Below, piece after piece: positions 23,363-35,178 of a stretch of 64,000 nt of DNA (the stretch's first letter is position 1; the number at the start of each line of letters is the position of its first letter). The position numbers and the translations under genes are program-made. The stretch covers positions 2,418,001 to 2,482,000 of the forward strand of contig MJGA01000003.1 of assembly GCA_001910725.1 (NCBI GenBank), read 5' to 3'. Under the pieces are notes generated by a model, which had not been told where the DNA came from, did not search any database, and worked only from the letters and a program-made list of their open reading frames with translations. The DNA comes from Phanerodontia chrysosporium (taxonomy: Eukaryota > Basidiomycota > Agaricomycetes > Polyporales > Phanerochaetaceae).

Positions 23363-25202
23363 TGCGGGCTATCGCCGCGGGCTGGTTCTGACTGGCGAGG
23401 GCGAGCTGCTACTTAGGGAGTGGGAGTGGGCAGACAGTCAGGTCGAGTCGAGGTGGTGGGCGGGTCCGAGAGGGATTTGAGCACACGGGAGGGCTCTGGG
23501 ATTACATACGCGGCCGCGATCACGTCGCGCTTTCTCTCCGATAGCGTCTCGCCTCCACGCGGTGCACGCGATAATTTGATCCATTGACCGTGGGCTCTCT
23601 GGCCCGGCTCCTTGGCGCAGGTACACCCCGCCTCCTCTCCTCGAGGCAGGCACATCTGGTCCACTTGCAGATGCCGTGCGATGCATAGCACAGTATCCAG
23701 TAAATCCTGGCGCTCTCCATCATCCATCACATCGCAGGCTTAGCCTCTGCTTGATACAACGCCCCCATTGATTTAGGATCCGACATCTTCTGACAATGTG
23801 GACAACTCGTCAGGCTGCCACGGGCGGCCGTGCTGACAAAGCAAAAGCCAAAGACAAGTGTTCAGTCTACCTACCGCTGCCATACATGTGTGAGGCACAA
23901 GACACGCGGTGAGCAAAGCGACTGCTCTCGAGTCTACATGGACGGGAAGTGCAACGAAGCATTCGCGCATCGTGAACCCCCGAAAGCCTGACACGCCAAG
24001 CCCGCAACATACAACTCCGGGTCCGACATACAAGTCAGAGATGCTCGACGTCCGGTATGGGTATCCAGATGCCAGACTATGTTACGGGCAAGGTTGATCC
24101 TCGGGGTCAACTGTCGCAGACCAAGGCCTGGTCAACTTCGCTACACAGCAGCTGTCTAGCCGTCAGCGAACAGAGTTCAAACGTTCAAGAGTCAGCCCGG
24201 CTGCAATGGATCGTGGACACACTTCACTCTGCATGGAGCAACGATATCTACACAGGATGCGGAGGGTAAGTCAGCTGGCATCTAGAGTTGCGTAGAGGGA
24301 GCACTAGTGTCAGCTCGTGTTCAGGCCCAGGACTCAAGGAGAGGCATCCTATAGGTTGTATGCATGCTCCATTGAACCCACAAGCGAATGTCCGAGATAG
24401 CATTCCAGTCGTCCGTTATGGAAGTGCACTCCCAGTACAAGTCCGGAGATGTAGAGAGCCGACCTGCAATGTCCGGACTGTTCGGAGCAGCATCACACAG
24501 AACAAGTTCTAAACGCCGAGCGCTCGAGCGCTGGTCTTCGCTATCACAAGATACTCGGATGACGTCGACGTACTGTGGACCCAAAGCCGACTGTTAGTGG
24601 TGGGGGGCGTGGAGGCGATGGGGAGAGGGACTTTGAGCCAGGAGCAAATCCTTCTTTGTAGCAGGTCGACGTGGTGGCGCTATGCTGAGTAGCGGCGAAT
24701 CGTGGTGGACGCCATAGCCAACATGACGAAATGACGACCAGGAGGCTCACCATGGAAGTCTAGAAATGTAGGATTGGTAGGTTCGCCCCGCACACATGTC
24801 CTGGGAGCAGCTCCACACGAGCTAAATGGACTCCTTGGAGACGGCGACAACGCCGCCACGGTCTCTCAAGAAAGTTGAGCCGCAGCGAGAGCACTCCTCG
24901 TCCATACCAGGGTGGCACGAGAGCAACGCAGTGCTGCGAGAAACTGACGTAGAGTCTCCCGAGAGAATAAGGATGCACAGCCCAGGATGGCCGGGTCCAA
25001 TGGATGTTGACGTAGAGAGAGCAGTGCGAACAGTCTGGAGGCATCGCCGACACCGGTTTCTGGAAAGCGAGATGGTGGTGGAGAACAGGAGGAAGTTGGT
25101 ATCGACTAGCGCCGGGCTCTGGGTCGGATAACACGTGGGCGCCGAGCGAGAGAGAGGACAAGTCCGAACCGTCTCGCTGCTCGAGCGAAAACCAAACTTT
25201 GC
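23363..25202. other. Long gene-poor interval
   Basis: 1.84 kb between the divergent ABCC and F-BAR/RhoGAP genes. All open frames are short and without recognisable motifs. I found no tRNA, rRNA or repeat here. Promoters of both flanking genes must lie within it. Confidence 0.5.
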
Positions 25203-28200
25203 ATGCAGCCCTCCATGTCCTCCTCCTCCGAGGCGGGGCCCTCCGGTCGCTCGTCGCTGTCCGAGAGCATCGTCAACGCGCCCCCGATCCTCCCCTTCGA
25301 CGCCAACCTGCGCTTTCTCACCGACTGCTACATACCCTATTTCCTAGAGCGGTGCGCATCTCCACGTCGCCTCTGCTGATCTGCGCCCTGTCCTGACCGC
25401 AGCGCCTTCGTTCCGCAGGCGGAAGATCGAGGAGGCCTAGTGAGCACCAGCCGTGCCCCCCTTGCAGCGTGCCCTGTACTGACATGTGCGCGCAGCGTTG
25501 ACTCCCTCCGCAAGCTGCACAAGCGACTCAGGGTCACCGATACGTACTTCGAGGACCGCTATGACCAGACCTTGTCCAAGAACACTACACGAGCCGCGTG
25601 GGCAGAGGTCAGAGACAACCTGGACCGAGGTGCGTCCGTGTCCGTCCCTGTTCAAATTCTGGAGCCTCAAGGAGCACGCTAGAATGCGACACGCGACAAG
25701 CCCTTATTGCAAGCTGGTCATCAGAAGTGATCGCACCCCTAGTCTCAATGAAGGTACGTGTTCGCTTTGAGTGCCCGTTCGTGTCCGACGGTCCGAGCAC
25801 GGGTTACCACACAGGAAACGCAGGAGCGCATCCGAAAGCGCATCCGCGATGATCTGAAGGAGGCCATCAGCGCACACACCGAGTACGCCGAGAACGTCTT
25901 CCCAAAGCTCAAGCGGAGCTACATGAAGAAGTCGCAGGACGTCGAGGTACGCACACGCCACGCACCCTTTCCGAACAGTACACATGCAACTTTGAAGCTA
26001 GGAATTCAAGAACGCCGCCGCGAACGGCCCGCCACTCTCTCCCACAATCCTTCACGAGCACAACCCCTTCGTCCTGCCGAAGCCTGAGAAGAGCGCCGCA
26101 GGCAAACCCGTCGTCACAGCCCCCAACCGCTCCGGCCTCTGGACCGGCGGCCGTCGACGCATCAGAATGCGCCGGCGCGGAATCGGTCGCCGTCCACCTC
26201 GACCGCTCTGCAGGACCTCGCACATCAAGGTGAAGTCCACGCGTCCGCGCGCTGCTGTGCCATGCTAACCGACGTCCAGGCAAGCGGCAGCTGAACCAGC
26301 TCATCACGTTCCTGGATAAGGCCGGGAACGCCAAAGAAGGAAACCGCGCCGATAACGCGCTCCGCACTGTGCGTGCGAAGAGGGAGGCGGAGGATGCTGG
26401 TGAGCCTTCCAGACTGCTGTTTATGGCTGGGAACTGAAGGCGTGCTAGACAAGGAGTACCGGAAGGCCGTCCACTGGTTGGAAACCCTGAGGCTCCGAAG
26501 AGTGAAGATGCTCGAGGGTGGATATAATGTCAGAGCGCCTTTGCCTCTTGGAGGAATGTCGTGCTGACCTGTCCCGCAGAGCCTTGAAGCCTTTGCGCGT
26601 GAATTGTCAGAAACCATGAAGCAGGTGTTGGAAAAGTTTTCGGACAGCATGGTGTACGTACCTGGTGTGGCGCTGTCGCTCGAGGCTAATAGACTTCTGC
26701 AGTGCGACATGTGCGACGCAGATGCAGATGTGCAACCACGCACGAGCATATATAGACAAGATCAGTCCCGAGTTCGACACCACGCTCATTACGACGAACA
26801 TCCCCCGCCTCCTTGCGCTCGCGACGCCGAAACCGCTGTACTACGAGAACTACATGGTGGGAGAGTGCCGAGACTTGATCTTTGGCGTCAGTCTCGTCGA
26901 CTATGCGACGTCCAAGGGCCTGCAGGACGGGGAGATCCGAAGATTGTGCGCATATGCATAGAGGAGATCGAGAATCGCGGGCTAGATGCGGAAGGCATCT
27001 ATCGAGTGAGCCTTGCATATCCCGCCCCACTTCCTCATGCTGACTCACACCACCGCAGGTGTCTGGCAGGCACGCGACTGTACAAGAGGTAGACTTATCC
27101 TGCCTAGTATTAGATCGTGTTGCTCACAATCTGCACAGCTCCAGCATAAGATAGAGCGGGACGAGGATGCGTTCCAGTTTAATCCTGCTGTAGACGATGT
27201 CTATGCTGTTTCTTCTTTGCTAAAGGTGAGTCACGATCTTGCCGCCTCTGCAACGACTCATGAACGTGAAATCAATAGCTGTACCTTCGCGAGCTGCCGG
27301 AGCCTGTGTTCAAGTTCCCTCTGCAGGACCGCATGCAACATACGGAAGAGATTGGTAAGCTTCTCCTCTCACCGTCTTGAGTCGGCTGAGCTGATATACA
27401 CGACCAGAGGGACATATATCTAGTAACTTCCGCCTCTTGCGCTCGAAGATCCGGCGGTTGCCGCCTGTGCATCAGGCTACGCTGAAGGCACTTCTCGAGC
27501 ATCTCGCGAAAGTCGCGTCCCATAGTGACAAGAACAAGATGGACGCGAGGAATCTTGCAATCGTCTTTGGCTCTGTTATCTTTGGTGAGGATGACATACC
27601 CAAGGGCGGTGATTTGCTCAGCGTACAGACCTGGAAGGTTAGTGATTTCCTCCCTGTGTGGGATAGTACTGACGAGCCATCCACAGGATACACTAATGGA
27701 GGATCTGATTACTCACGCTCATCAGCTGTTCCAGCAGAATAACTCTTCCCCGCCTTTACCTCCAGCACCTGCAGGAGAGCCTGTACCGGCGCTAGTGTAC
27801 GGATCGTCGTACACGAGGGTCGGCGAAATACCGATGCCTCCTACGCCTCCACGGGATCCGCCACCGAACAAACGTCCACGTGAACAGCCGCCCCCACCAG
27901 CAATTGCCCCTGGGCGTGGTTCGCTCGATCGCTCGTCATTTGAACGACCGGCTCAGCAGCCTGAGGACTTCACACCTCAACTGCCATCGCGCCCGGCGAA
28001 TAGCATACACCCATCCTTGCGTGCTGGGCTCCCTGGATCGTCAGTCAGACAGTCTCTTCCGCCTCCGCCTAGGACTGCACAGTGGTTCGACGACACTTTT
28101 ACTGTTGAAGATGTTCCCCGTACGCAAGGTCCGCCATCGGTCCCGCCGTCGCCGTCAAGACGCGTCCAGAGGGCCGCTCCTCCATCGTTGAACTTCAAGT

Positions 28201-28523
28201 ACCCATGGGCGGAGAGCCAGCCCTCGCTAGCATCCACAGCACCGACGAACGCATCAACGACCTCGATAGAGACTGGGGCGACTCACGGGCAGGATGTCAA
28301 TTACATCTCCCTGAACGACGCCCCCCTGTCCGCACCGTCGACTGGGGCAACCTTCGCGACAGCGATATCGCCGACGCCCTCGATATCCTCGACCGGCCGC
28401 CAGACGCCTGTGACTCCGCCGCCGAGCACAAAGCCGCTCAGCCTAGGCGGCTCGCCCAGCGCGGCGTCGATCTCGACGAAGAGCTCGCGGCATCGCAAGG
28501 GCGGTTCTTCGTCCTCGGAATAG
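25203..28523 (+). CDS. F-BAR domain / RhoGAP protein (Rgd1-like), with two apparent frame breaks
   Basis: The N-terminal F-BAR part starts MQPSMSSSSEAG at 25203, with exons 25203-25351, 25419-25439 (a 21-nt microexon), 25496-25629, 25683-25753, 25815-25946, 26002-26229, 26280-26399, 26449-26528 and 26580-26653. The RhoGAP domain follows from 26703: FGVSLVDYATSKG, arginine finger in GIYR|VSGRHATVQE, YLRELPEPVFKF, then NLAIVFGSVIFG and DTLMEDLI near 27690. A Pro/Ser-rich tail ends at the stop at 28521-28523. The family senses or bends membrane and switches off Rho GTPases in polarised growth. Two single-base frame breaks interrupt it: a C5 run at 26120-26124 and a CC at 26937-26938 (the residue expected there is Pro in GEIPKIV). 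Without them the gene reads as complete, so I keep it as a CDS and not a pseudogene. Confidence 0.88.
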
Positions 28524-28992
28524 CCGTGCGTTCCGCCTGTGGCCCCCGCGCAATATACACCCGCATGCCCGTAAACCCCCCGCATCTGGACCTATACCCG
28601 GATTTATGTATCACTAACTGCCACCCTGTCGCGCTTGAACCTTGATTTCGAACCGTTTTCCTTCCTCTCGCTCTCGCGTTTGTCTCACGATGTTATGGGT
28701 ATATAGTCGTCCCCGCGCAATAGTGTGTTTGTTAAGCCAGTGTCACTTTGGGTATCTGTCCTTTGCACCCCGTACCAGTACTTGTATACAAAACATTGTA
28801 ATATTTCGTCCCCCCATGTTGGCCTTCTTGTAGTACTACGGTGTTCTCTGTAGTACTAGTTCCCCTCTGTCGTCTCCCGCCTGCTTTGCTATGTGTCGGC
28901 CGATGGACCACAAGACCGTAGCTATTATGCAATCGCTCATCCATACTTTCGCTTCTTGGACATCCCTGTCGCAGGACACGCAATAATGTCAA
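28524..28992. other. Convergent 3' intergenic region
   Basis: 469 bp between the F-BAR/RhoGAP stop and the stop of the minus-strand oxygenase-like gene. It presumably holds both 3' UTRs. Nothing else is recognised. Confidence 0.55.
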
Positions 28993-30499
28993 TCATTGTG
29001 AAACCGCACCGTCGCGCCCGTGGTGCTCGTCGAAGCGCCGCTTGCTCAGCTGCCCGAACGTCTCGGTGCTCGACAGCTGCTGCGCGACATCCGGGCCCAT
29101 GAACACCGCGAACGTCTCGCGCGAAATCCGCGCGGCACGCGCAGCATCGCTGCCGAGACCGACGCGCACGCAGTGCGGCGTCGCGCGCAGGCGGCCTGCG
29201 GTCGCGAGCTCGAGGGCCTCGCCCGTCTGAAAGGCGACGCAGTCGGCCGGGATCGAGACCTTGGTGAGCGCACCGCCACGCGTGCGGACGTAGAGCCCTG
29301 ATGTCGGCGAGGGCGGCTCGATGACTGTAGGGGCGCCGGATGGGTCTGCGGGTGCTTCGAGGTACATCGCCTGCGGAGATGTCAGTGGTCATGATAGGAC
29401 TCTTGGTGGAGGGTCCGCTCACGGAGCAGAGGCCGCTGAGAAGCGAGTGGTCGCGGTGCAGGCCGCACCAGTTGTCGATGGGCTCATCTCCTGTGAGTGG
29501 TGTGTCGTGTGAGGGCGGAAAGTAGTGGAGCAGCCGTGCTTTTGGGATTTGGGACTTGCGGATGATGTCGATGAGAGATAGAGAGGAGTCTCTCAAGAAC
29601 GCGGAAGCTGGCAGGGCAATTAGCAGAGCTCCGTGAAGCACCACTGGTGACAATCTTACCGAATGGCTGACAAGCCACTGCAAGGTCGCAGCCAATACCA
29701 TAGACTATTCTGCGTCTCTGTTAGACGGTGGCGCCATTTGACGATGACTGTAGCGAAACTCGAACCTCCGAGGGTCTTGAATGCGGACTCAAAGTGTTCC
29801 AAACCCTTCACGGTTGTAGGCCCTGGATGTACGTCAAGGGCTAAACATCACGACTAGTGGAAGATTGAGCGACTCACATATATTTGCGCCGTAGCACTCG
29901 AGAAACGCATCTCGCAACTCTTCGGAAACTCTAGGCTCGTCTATAATAGGGTTCGCATAATACGATCCCTTGAGAACGTCTGCAGTGACCTGTTACGAGT
30001 GAAAAGTCTCGATGTCTGCGATCATGCGTACCAGGTTTGCCGTTCATTATTTCCTGCCACGCATTTCAGCGCATACTATACGATGAGGAGGTTCGTACAT
30101 GCCTTGCCATGTGACCAGCCAAAGCTGACAGTCGGGTAAGGAGATGCTACAACCACGCTTTGCAAGACAATAAATACCTGTACCGGCTCTTGGGATCAGC
30201 GAACTGTTCGCGGGTCCGTTCGTCAAGATGTGCGAACGCATAGGACAGTCTGAGCAATTGCTCGCGTGCGCCTGCGAAATGTCCAGGAAGATCACGGATG
30301 ATAATGATGCCCAGTGAGTTTGAATCAGAGCCAAATGCCTTTTCTAACCGCTCTCGTCAACTTTACGCGCGATGAAAAATGTAGATAATTGTACCGATTG
30401 AAGGTGTGAGCGACAGAGGCTCAGACCGCAGGTTTTGTACGAGATAGATACGACGCCCTCGCGTGTGTACTCGACCGGCCGATGCGCGATGGCTGTCAT
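28993..30499 (-). CDS. 2-oxoglutarate/Fe(II) oxygenase-like (isopenicillin-N-synthase fold) protein with one apparent frame break
   Basis: A double-stranded beta-helix oxygenase-like protein. Visible blocks in order: GIIIIRDLPGHF, FAHLDERTREQFADP, FGWSHGK|EIMNGKP, KGSYYANPIID, CGLHRDHSLLSGL (the HxD metal ligands), the distal His in RATPHCVRVG, and Arg/Ser in RISRETFAVFMGPD (the usual 2OG contact pattern). Several introns; one uses a GC donor (AAG|GCATGT, 30054-30102). The start is taken at 30499 (MTAIAHRPVEY); an upstream in-frame ATG at 30550 is possible. After VVSISYK the frame must shift at the T4 run (30433-30436) to continue as LRSEPLSLTPSI into the next exon. Substrate unknown. The gene stands alone and not in an obvious biosynthetic cluster. 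Confidence 0.82.
30054..30102 (-). other. GC-AG intron in the oxygenase-like gene
   Basis: Donor AAG|GCATGT and acceptor GTGGCAG|GAA. It joins WSHGK to EIMNGKP in frame; the GT three bases later would create an immediate stop. Confidence 0.75.
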
Positions 30500-31112
30500 A
30501 CGGGAGGCCAGTGTAGCCAAAGACCTGCGAGTGAGTGGTCTGCTGGCCATCGTGAGTGGTCAACGTGGCTGGCGGGAGTAACTAGGCACGTACTCTTCCT
30601 TGAGGCTGCAGGTTTGATAAGAGTCGCTACTCGTCGCAACCCTGCATCTCGTGACGCCTAGCGGTGACACATAGAATCCTCGCACCACTTAATAACCCTG
30701 CAAGACATCACACGGGCGGACATGATGCGGCGGAGCGAATGGTTGCAGGTACAAGTGCCCGTGCAAGGTTACCGCCAGAGGCGAGCCGCGATCAAAGGCT
30801 GTAGTTTCATTTCCCACGCCACGTCAGTCTTGCACCCAACGCACACACTGTATTAGAGCCCCATGCTCCTGCTGCTTGGCCGCCAAGTTAGTCTGATGCC
30901 ATTGTAGCAGAGAAATAGGATAGACAACATATCACGCCAGAATACAAAGCAATCCTTCTGCCAGCAGCTAATTTGAAGCCGCTCCAATCGGCCCTCCTTT
31001 CTGAGGTCTGAGACCCCTTCGTGTTGAACCCGGTCAAGTTAACGTTGATATACATCCAAAGAAATACGCCTAGATAATCGTACATTGTACACAGATACAA
31101 TACCGGAGATGA
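30500..31112. other. Intergenic, no gene recognised
   Basis: About 610 bp between two minus-strand genes: the 3' side of the PIF1-type gene and the 5' side of the oxygenase-like gene. No motif-bearing ORF or RNA is seen. Confidence 0.5.
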
Positions 31113-33244
31113 TTAGCACCCGTCCATGTCATCGCCCCAAAACTCGAGCGTGTCATCAAGAGAGGTATCGATGAAAGTGGATGCCACCTCGCGCCGCCGC
31201 CGCTCCCGGTACTCCTGGTACTCCAGCGCGTGCAGCCATCGGATGACTTTCGGGTGTGCCTCCACTCTGTAACAGTAATGAGGTTGGGACACCACACAGA
31301 TACAAGCAAGCTAGACGTACTTCGAGTGGTCAAAGTTGAGCACCTGAAGCGCGTCGGCGCTGACCGCGCGCGATAGCGCGACATAGCCTGCGGGACGACA
31401 CGTCGCTCAGCGGAGAAGAGATCAGTAGTCGAACTACGTACATTGGCCAGGCGAGAACGTCCTCGCGAGGTCGACCTTGACGCGCTCGAGCGTCTGCCCC
31501 TGCGCCTTGTGTATCGTGAGTGCATACGACAGGGTGAGCGGCACCTGGTCGCGGAACGCCGCGACGCCGCCGCCCGCGTGGCGCGCGGTGAACGTGAGCG
31601 GCACGCAGCAGATGTCGACGGTCTCCTTGCGCGAGCGGCCAGCGTAGAAGCGGACGACGGGCCAGAGGCGCGGGCTCTCGAGCCACTTGGCGAGCTCGGC
31701 CTCGGCCTTCTCGCGCGTGGCCGCGGAGCTGAACGTCTTCTTCGTGAGCATCGAGATCCCGTAGGCGATGCCAAGGAAGACGCGGTGCGAGCTGAACGCC
31801 TGCGCGGCCGTGCAGAACCCGATCACCACGCCAAGCGACCCGTTCACGAGCAGGTTCTGCACCATGTTCTGTGGGTGCACGATTAGAGGACCATGTGTAT
31901 GCGAGCGTGCGAGCACTGACCTTGAGAAGCATCACCTGGGCCCCTTCCTGAAGGAAGTGTGGCTCACTTGGCATAAACCTGCGGTGCAGAAGGACGTACC
32001 TTGAGCTGGAGAACATCAGGAACGGATATACGCTTGAGGGCGCTATCAAGGTCTCTACCAGTGAGCTGGCGACGTGTCTTTGGGTCCCAGCCGGGTTTAT
32101 CAAAGCTTCTGAAGACCTGTGTGTCGCCTGGGAGCTTCGCTAGCTCTTGAAGGTTCTTGGTGTGTACCTCGAATCGCGTAGGGAATCTGGGTGTTGTGAA
32201 GATTAATACGCACTTCGTGATAAAACTTTGCCTCTCACAATTCGGTCGGTTCGATACCATCTGCGTAGTCGATAGGACGAGACAGGCTTTGAAAGAAGGC
32301 TATGACTTCAGGAGTAGCTCGGCCCATCCTGAGTTGGTTCAGGAGGTCGACAAATTCTTGAAGAGACAAATAAGTCAACGAGTAGTGGGGTGCAGGGTCA
32401 CCACCACGTCTTACCACGCTCCTTCTGCCTAAACACGGTCTGGAGAAGCATAGGCTTGTCAATGCAGCGGGCCCAGCACTTGCTCTGGAAAGCAAATTCT
32501 TCTTCGTTCCCTATAGGAGGCAATTGCAGAAAGTCGCCAGAAAACACAAGCTTTCCTCGAGTGAGCTTTGCGGACAAAGAGCTCAGCATCACGTACCTGA
32601 ATGCCACCGAAGGGTTCAGAGTTCTGACGGATGAACCGAGCCATAGCCTCCTGCGCGCGCGGAGGTTAGACGAGAGTGGATGGGCTGGACAAAGGGACGA
32701 AGCTGACTAGCTTGTCAAGGAGCGATCCTCCGAGCATAGAAACTAAACAATATAATCAGGAAATGCCATACTCGCGCTTTGAAGGGTGCGCACTCTCGTC
32801 GATGATCAAGACTTTGCAGGCTAGCCATCGCTGCATACCAGATGGTATTCTTTGAACGTCCCGCTCGAGTGGGGGCTGCCCGTTTGCCATCCGTTCGTAA
32901 CGACCGGGCCCAAGGAGATTGATGAGAAGTTTCTCAAGGGGCTCCGTCCCAGGCCCGATGCCTGCCCAAGAATGTATGGTAGAGCCGCCAATGTTCATGG
33001 CGGCCATTCCCGTCGGCGCGGTGACAACGACCTCGGAATGCTCCATCTGCCGCACTTCCCGACACCAATGTATGATGTTACGTAGCAGAAGTGACTTTCC
33101 CGTCCCTGCGCAACCGGTGAAAAAGACGTTCCTTCCGGAGCAAAACTGGCTCAATACGGCTTCTTGCTCTTCGGTGAGTTGAATGTCTGGTGCACCGTCC
33201 TTGTCCACTGGCGCTCGGGCAGTGGATTCAATCCGCGGAAACAT
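31113..33244 (-). CDS. PIF1-type 5'-3' DNA helicase (paralog A)
   Basis: A superfamily 1B helicase acting in genome stability (G-quadruplexes, Okazaki fragments, mtDNA) by family knowledge. Motifs: Walker A GCAGTGKSLLLR (motif I), TAPTGMAAMNIGG (Ia), LIIDEISM (II, the codon for I split by a phase-1 intron), FSGDFLQLPPIG (III), FRQKE (IV region), EGAQVMLLK, SIHK-type ALTIHKAQGQTLE (V) and GYVALSRA (VI). The tail ends SLDDTLEFWGDDMDGC; stop at 31113-31115. Start taken as MFPRIESTARAP (33244). An upstream open stretch to 33603 rich in Arg could encode a mitochondrial presequence exon and would alter the N-terminus. No Rep/HUH domain is seen beside it, so it is a stand-alone cellular-type gene and not a Helitron. 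Confidence 0.87.
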
Positions 33245-35178
33245 TAGAATAGAGAATAGCACGGTAGTCGATGACAGGCTCACCCATCATTGGGCCCTCT
33301 CCTTCGGTCACAGCGGCAATAACCCCTGGCATCCTGTGAGCTGCGTAGTGGTTCTATGTGCAAGTTGCCTGATGAGCGTTTCTCAGTAGCAAGCAGTTCT
33401 TCTATATAGTCGCGAATATCCAGCGTAATATGTGCGTGTATATGCGTTGGGAGACAAAGATTGCGTCGCGCGAGGAGGAAAGTCGAGAGGTTATGACCGC
33501 GTCGGTAGACGCGCGACGCGCTCGCTATACACGCCACATGGCGCTCGGCGCCTCGCTTTGCCAGACGTAAGGCGACTTGCAACTTGCAGCCATCTCTTCG
33601 CATCTACTCCGTGCGGAATATTCAGCTTGCTCACCTCGTTACTGGCGCATACAGTTCTGAACTCGGGCTATACCAGTCGCGCCCATGCATAGTCCTTGAA
33701 GTCGGCTTGTCTCCCTGTGGCTCCTTAGTTTGGACGGTCGCTCTTGTCTGTCTGTTCTCGGCTCTCCCGGGCATCTCTGCAGCTCTCTGCGCAGGGCATG
33801 TAGGCTGGCTGAAATTGAGATGACGCAGGATCGGATCGAGAAAGGTGGGCTCGATCGGCCAGCCGCAGTGTCAGCCTCCTCCAGAGAGCATAAAGCAGCC
33901 CTCTTCGGTTCGTCTTCCCCAGAGTCCGGCTCCCCCACCTTCCTCCACCACCGCTACTCCCACCTCCCTTCAACTCCTAGTCTAACCCTCACTTGTGCTC
34001 CTCTGGTCCTCACACTGGAGTCCCCCGCTAGCTAGCCTCCACCATGGTTGGCTATTGGTGGGAAGGGTTCCTGCACTGACTCTGCAGGACCCGGTGAACG
34101 CAAGGTTTCCACTGGGGCGCTTCCTTCTGTCGGTCTCTCACAACCTGAACTTCTATCCTACACGACGTCTACTCTGCTGTCTCTCGAACTATTATATCGC
34201 TCTCGGATGGGCAAGTTCGTGGTCATCCCGAGTATCGAGCGCGACGCTGACATGTCATCTAGTCAGCCGCAGCTCAGCTGAAGGCTCGCCAATGCTCGAC
34301 ACCCAAATTATTTCTCTACGGTCACTCGCATCAGCTCATCTCGTCTCTTATCTGGTCCAACAACAATACGAACGAAACACATTATGATTCACAACATATA
34401 CTTCGCATATTCTTTCGACTACATGGCTTCTAGAAGACTACCTCACGAGACTGCGAGAAAAGGAGAAAAAAAAAAGCTGGTTCATCTTATCAACAACATT
34501 CGGCACTGGACCACATACTGTACATCACAAGGCGGAGACCCACTCAGCCCCATACACATCTCAGCTCGCAAGTGTCCACAAAAAAATCCAGACAAAAATC
34601 GGACTCCATGCGATCACGGCTCACATACGCACCGCCAGTCTTGGCAACGCACCCAGGTTATATCTGTCTCTATCGTAGACGGGTCCGAACCCACGGATCC
34701 CCTCTATCTGCGTACGTCTCTCGCTACCTTCAACTGACAGTAGCTGACCGGATGCTTCCAGACTATTCGAAAAGCACCTAAAAATGGGACGGTGCAACAA
34801 CGGTTTATACGCAGCAAGTAAATTCTCATCGCAGGCGATCGGGACGGCTGCGTATCAAGGAGACGTGAAGTTCTCCAGTGCTATTGGATTTATATCATGG
34901 CTCAAGAAGGTATCAGTAGACTCAGAAAAGCAACCACCAAAACATCTGTATAAATACTATGAAACCATAAACATGACTTCTCTTTGGACTATCTATCACA
35001 ACAGCCTGAGCACAGTACGAGTGATATCTCAGTTTTGGAAGTTTGTACACACGAGTGACGATGCAAGCGACACTGACCGCGTCCTATTTTGAAACAATAA
35101 TCTTGAGTCCGTTCGCGAACAGATTGTCCTATGCCGCGATGGGTATTTAATGAGCAAAGAATTAGGAAGCTCTTTTGG
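33245..35178. other. Long gene-poor interval
   Basis: 1.9 kb between two minus-strand genes. It turns AT-richer to the right (34380-35100). Open frames are short and motif-free. It may include an upstream exon of PIF1 paralog A (33284-33603) and the 3' UTR of the ABCC gene. Confidence 0.5.

Noticed and set aside
31113..33244. Helitron transposon carrying the PIF1-type helicase
   Set aside because: No Rep/HUH nuclease motifs or Helitron ends seen, and the gene has ordinary introns and cellular PIF1 motif order.
33995..34387. 130-aa plus-strand ORF in a gene-poor interval
   Set aside because: Leu/Ser-rich composition without domain, splice signals or codon bias like the real genes.
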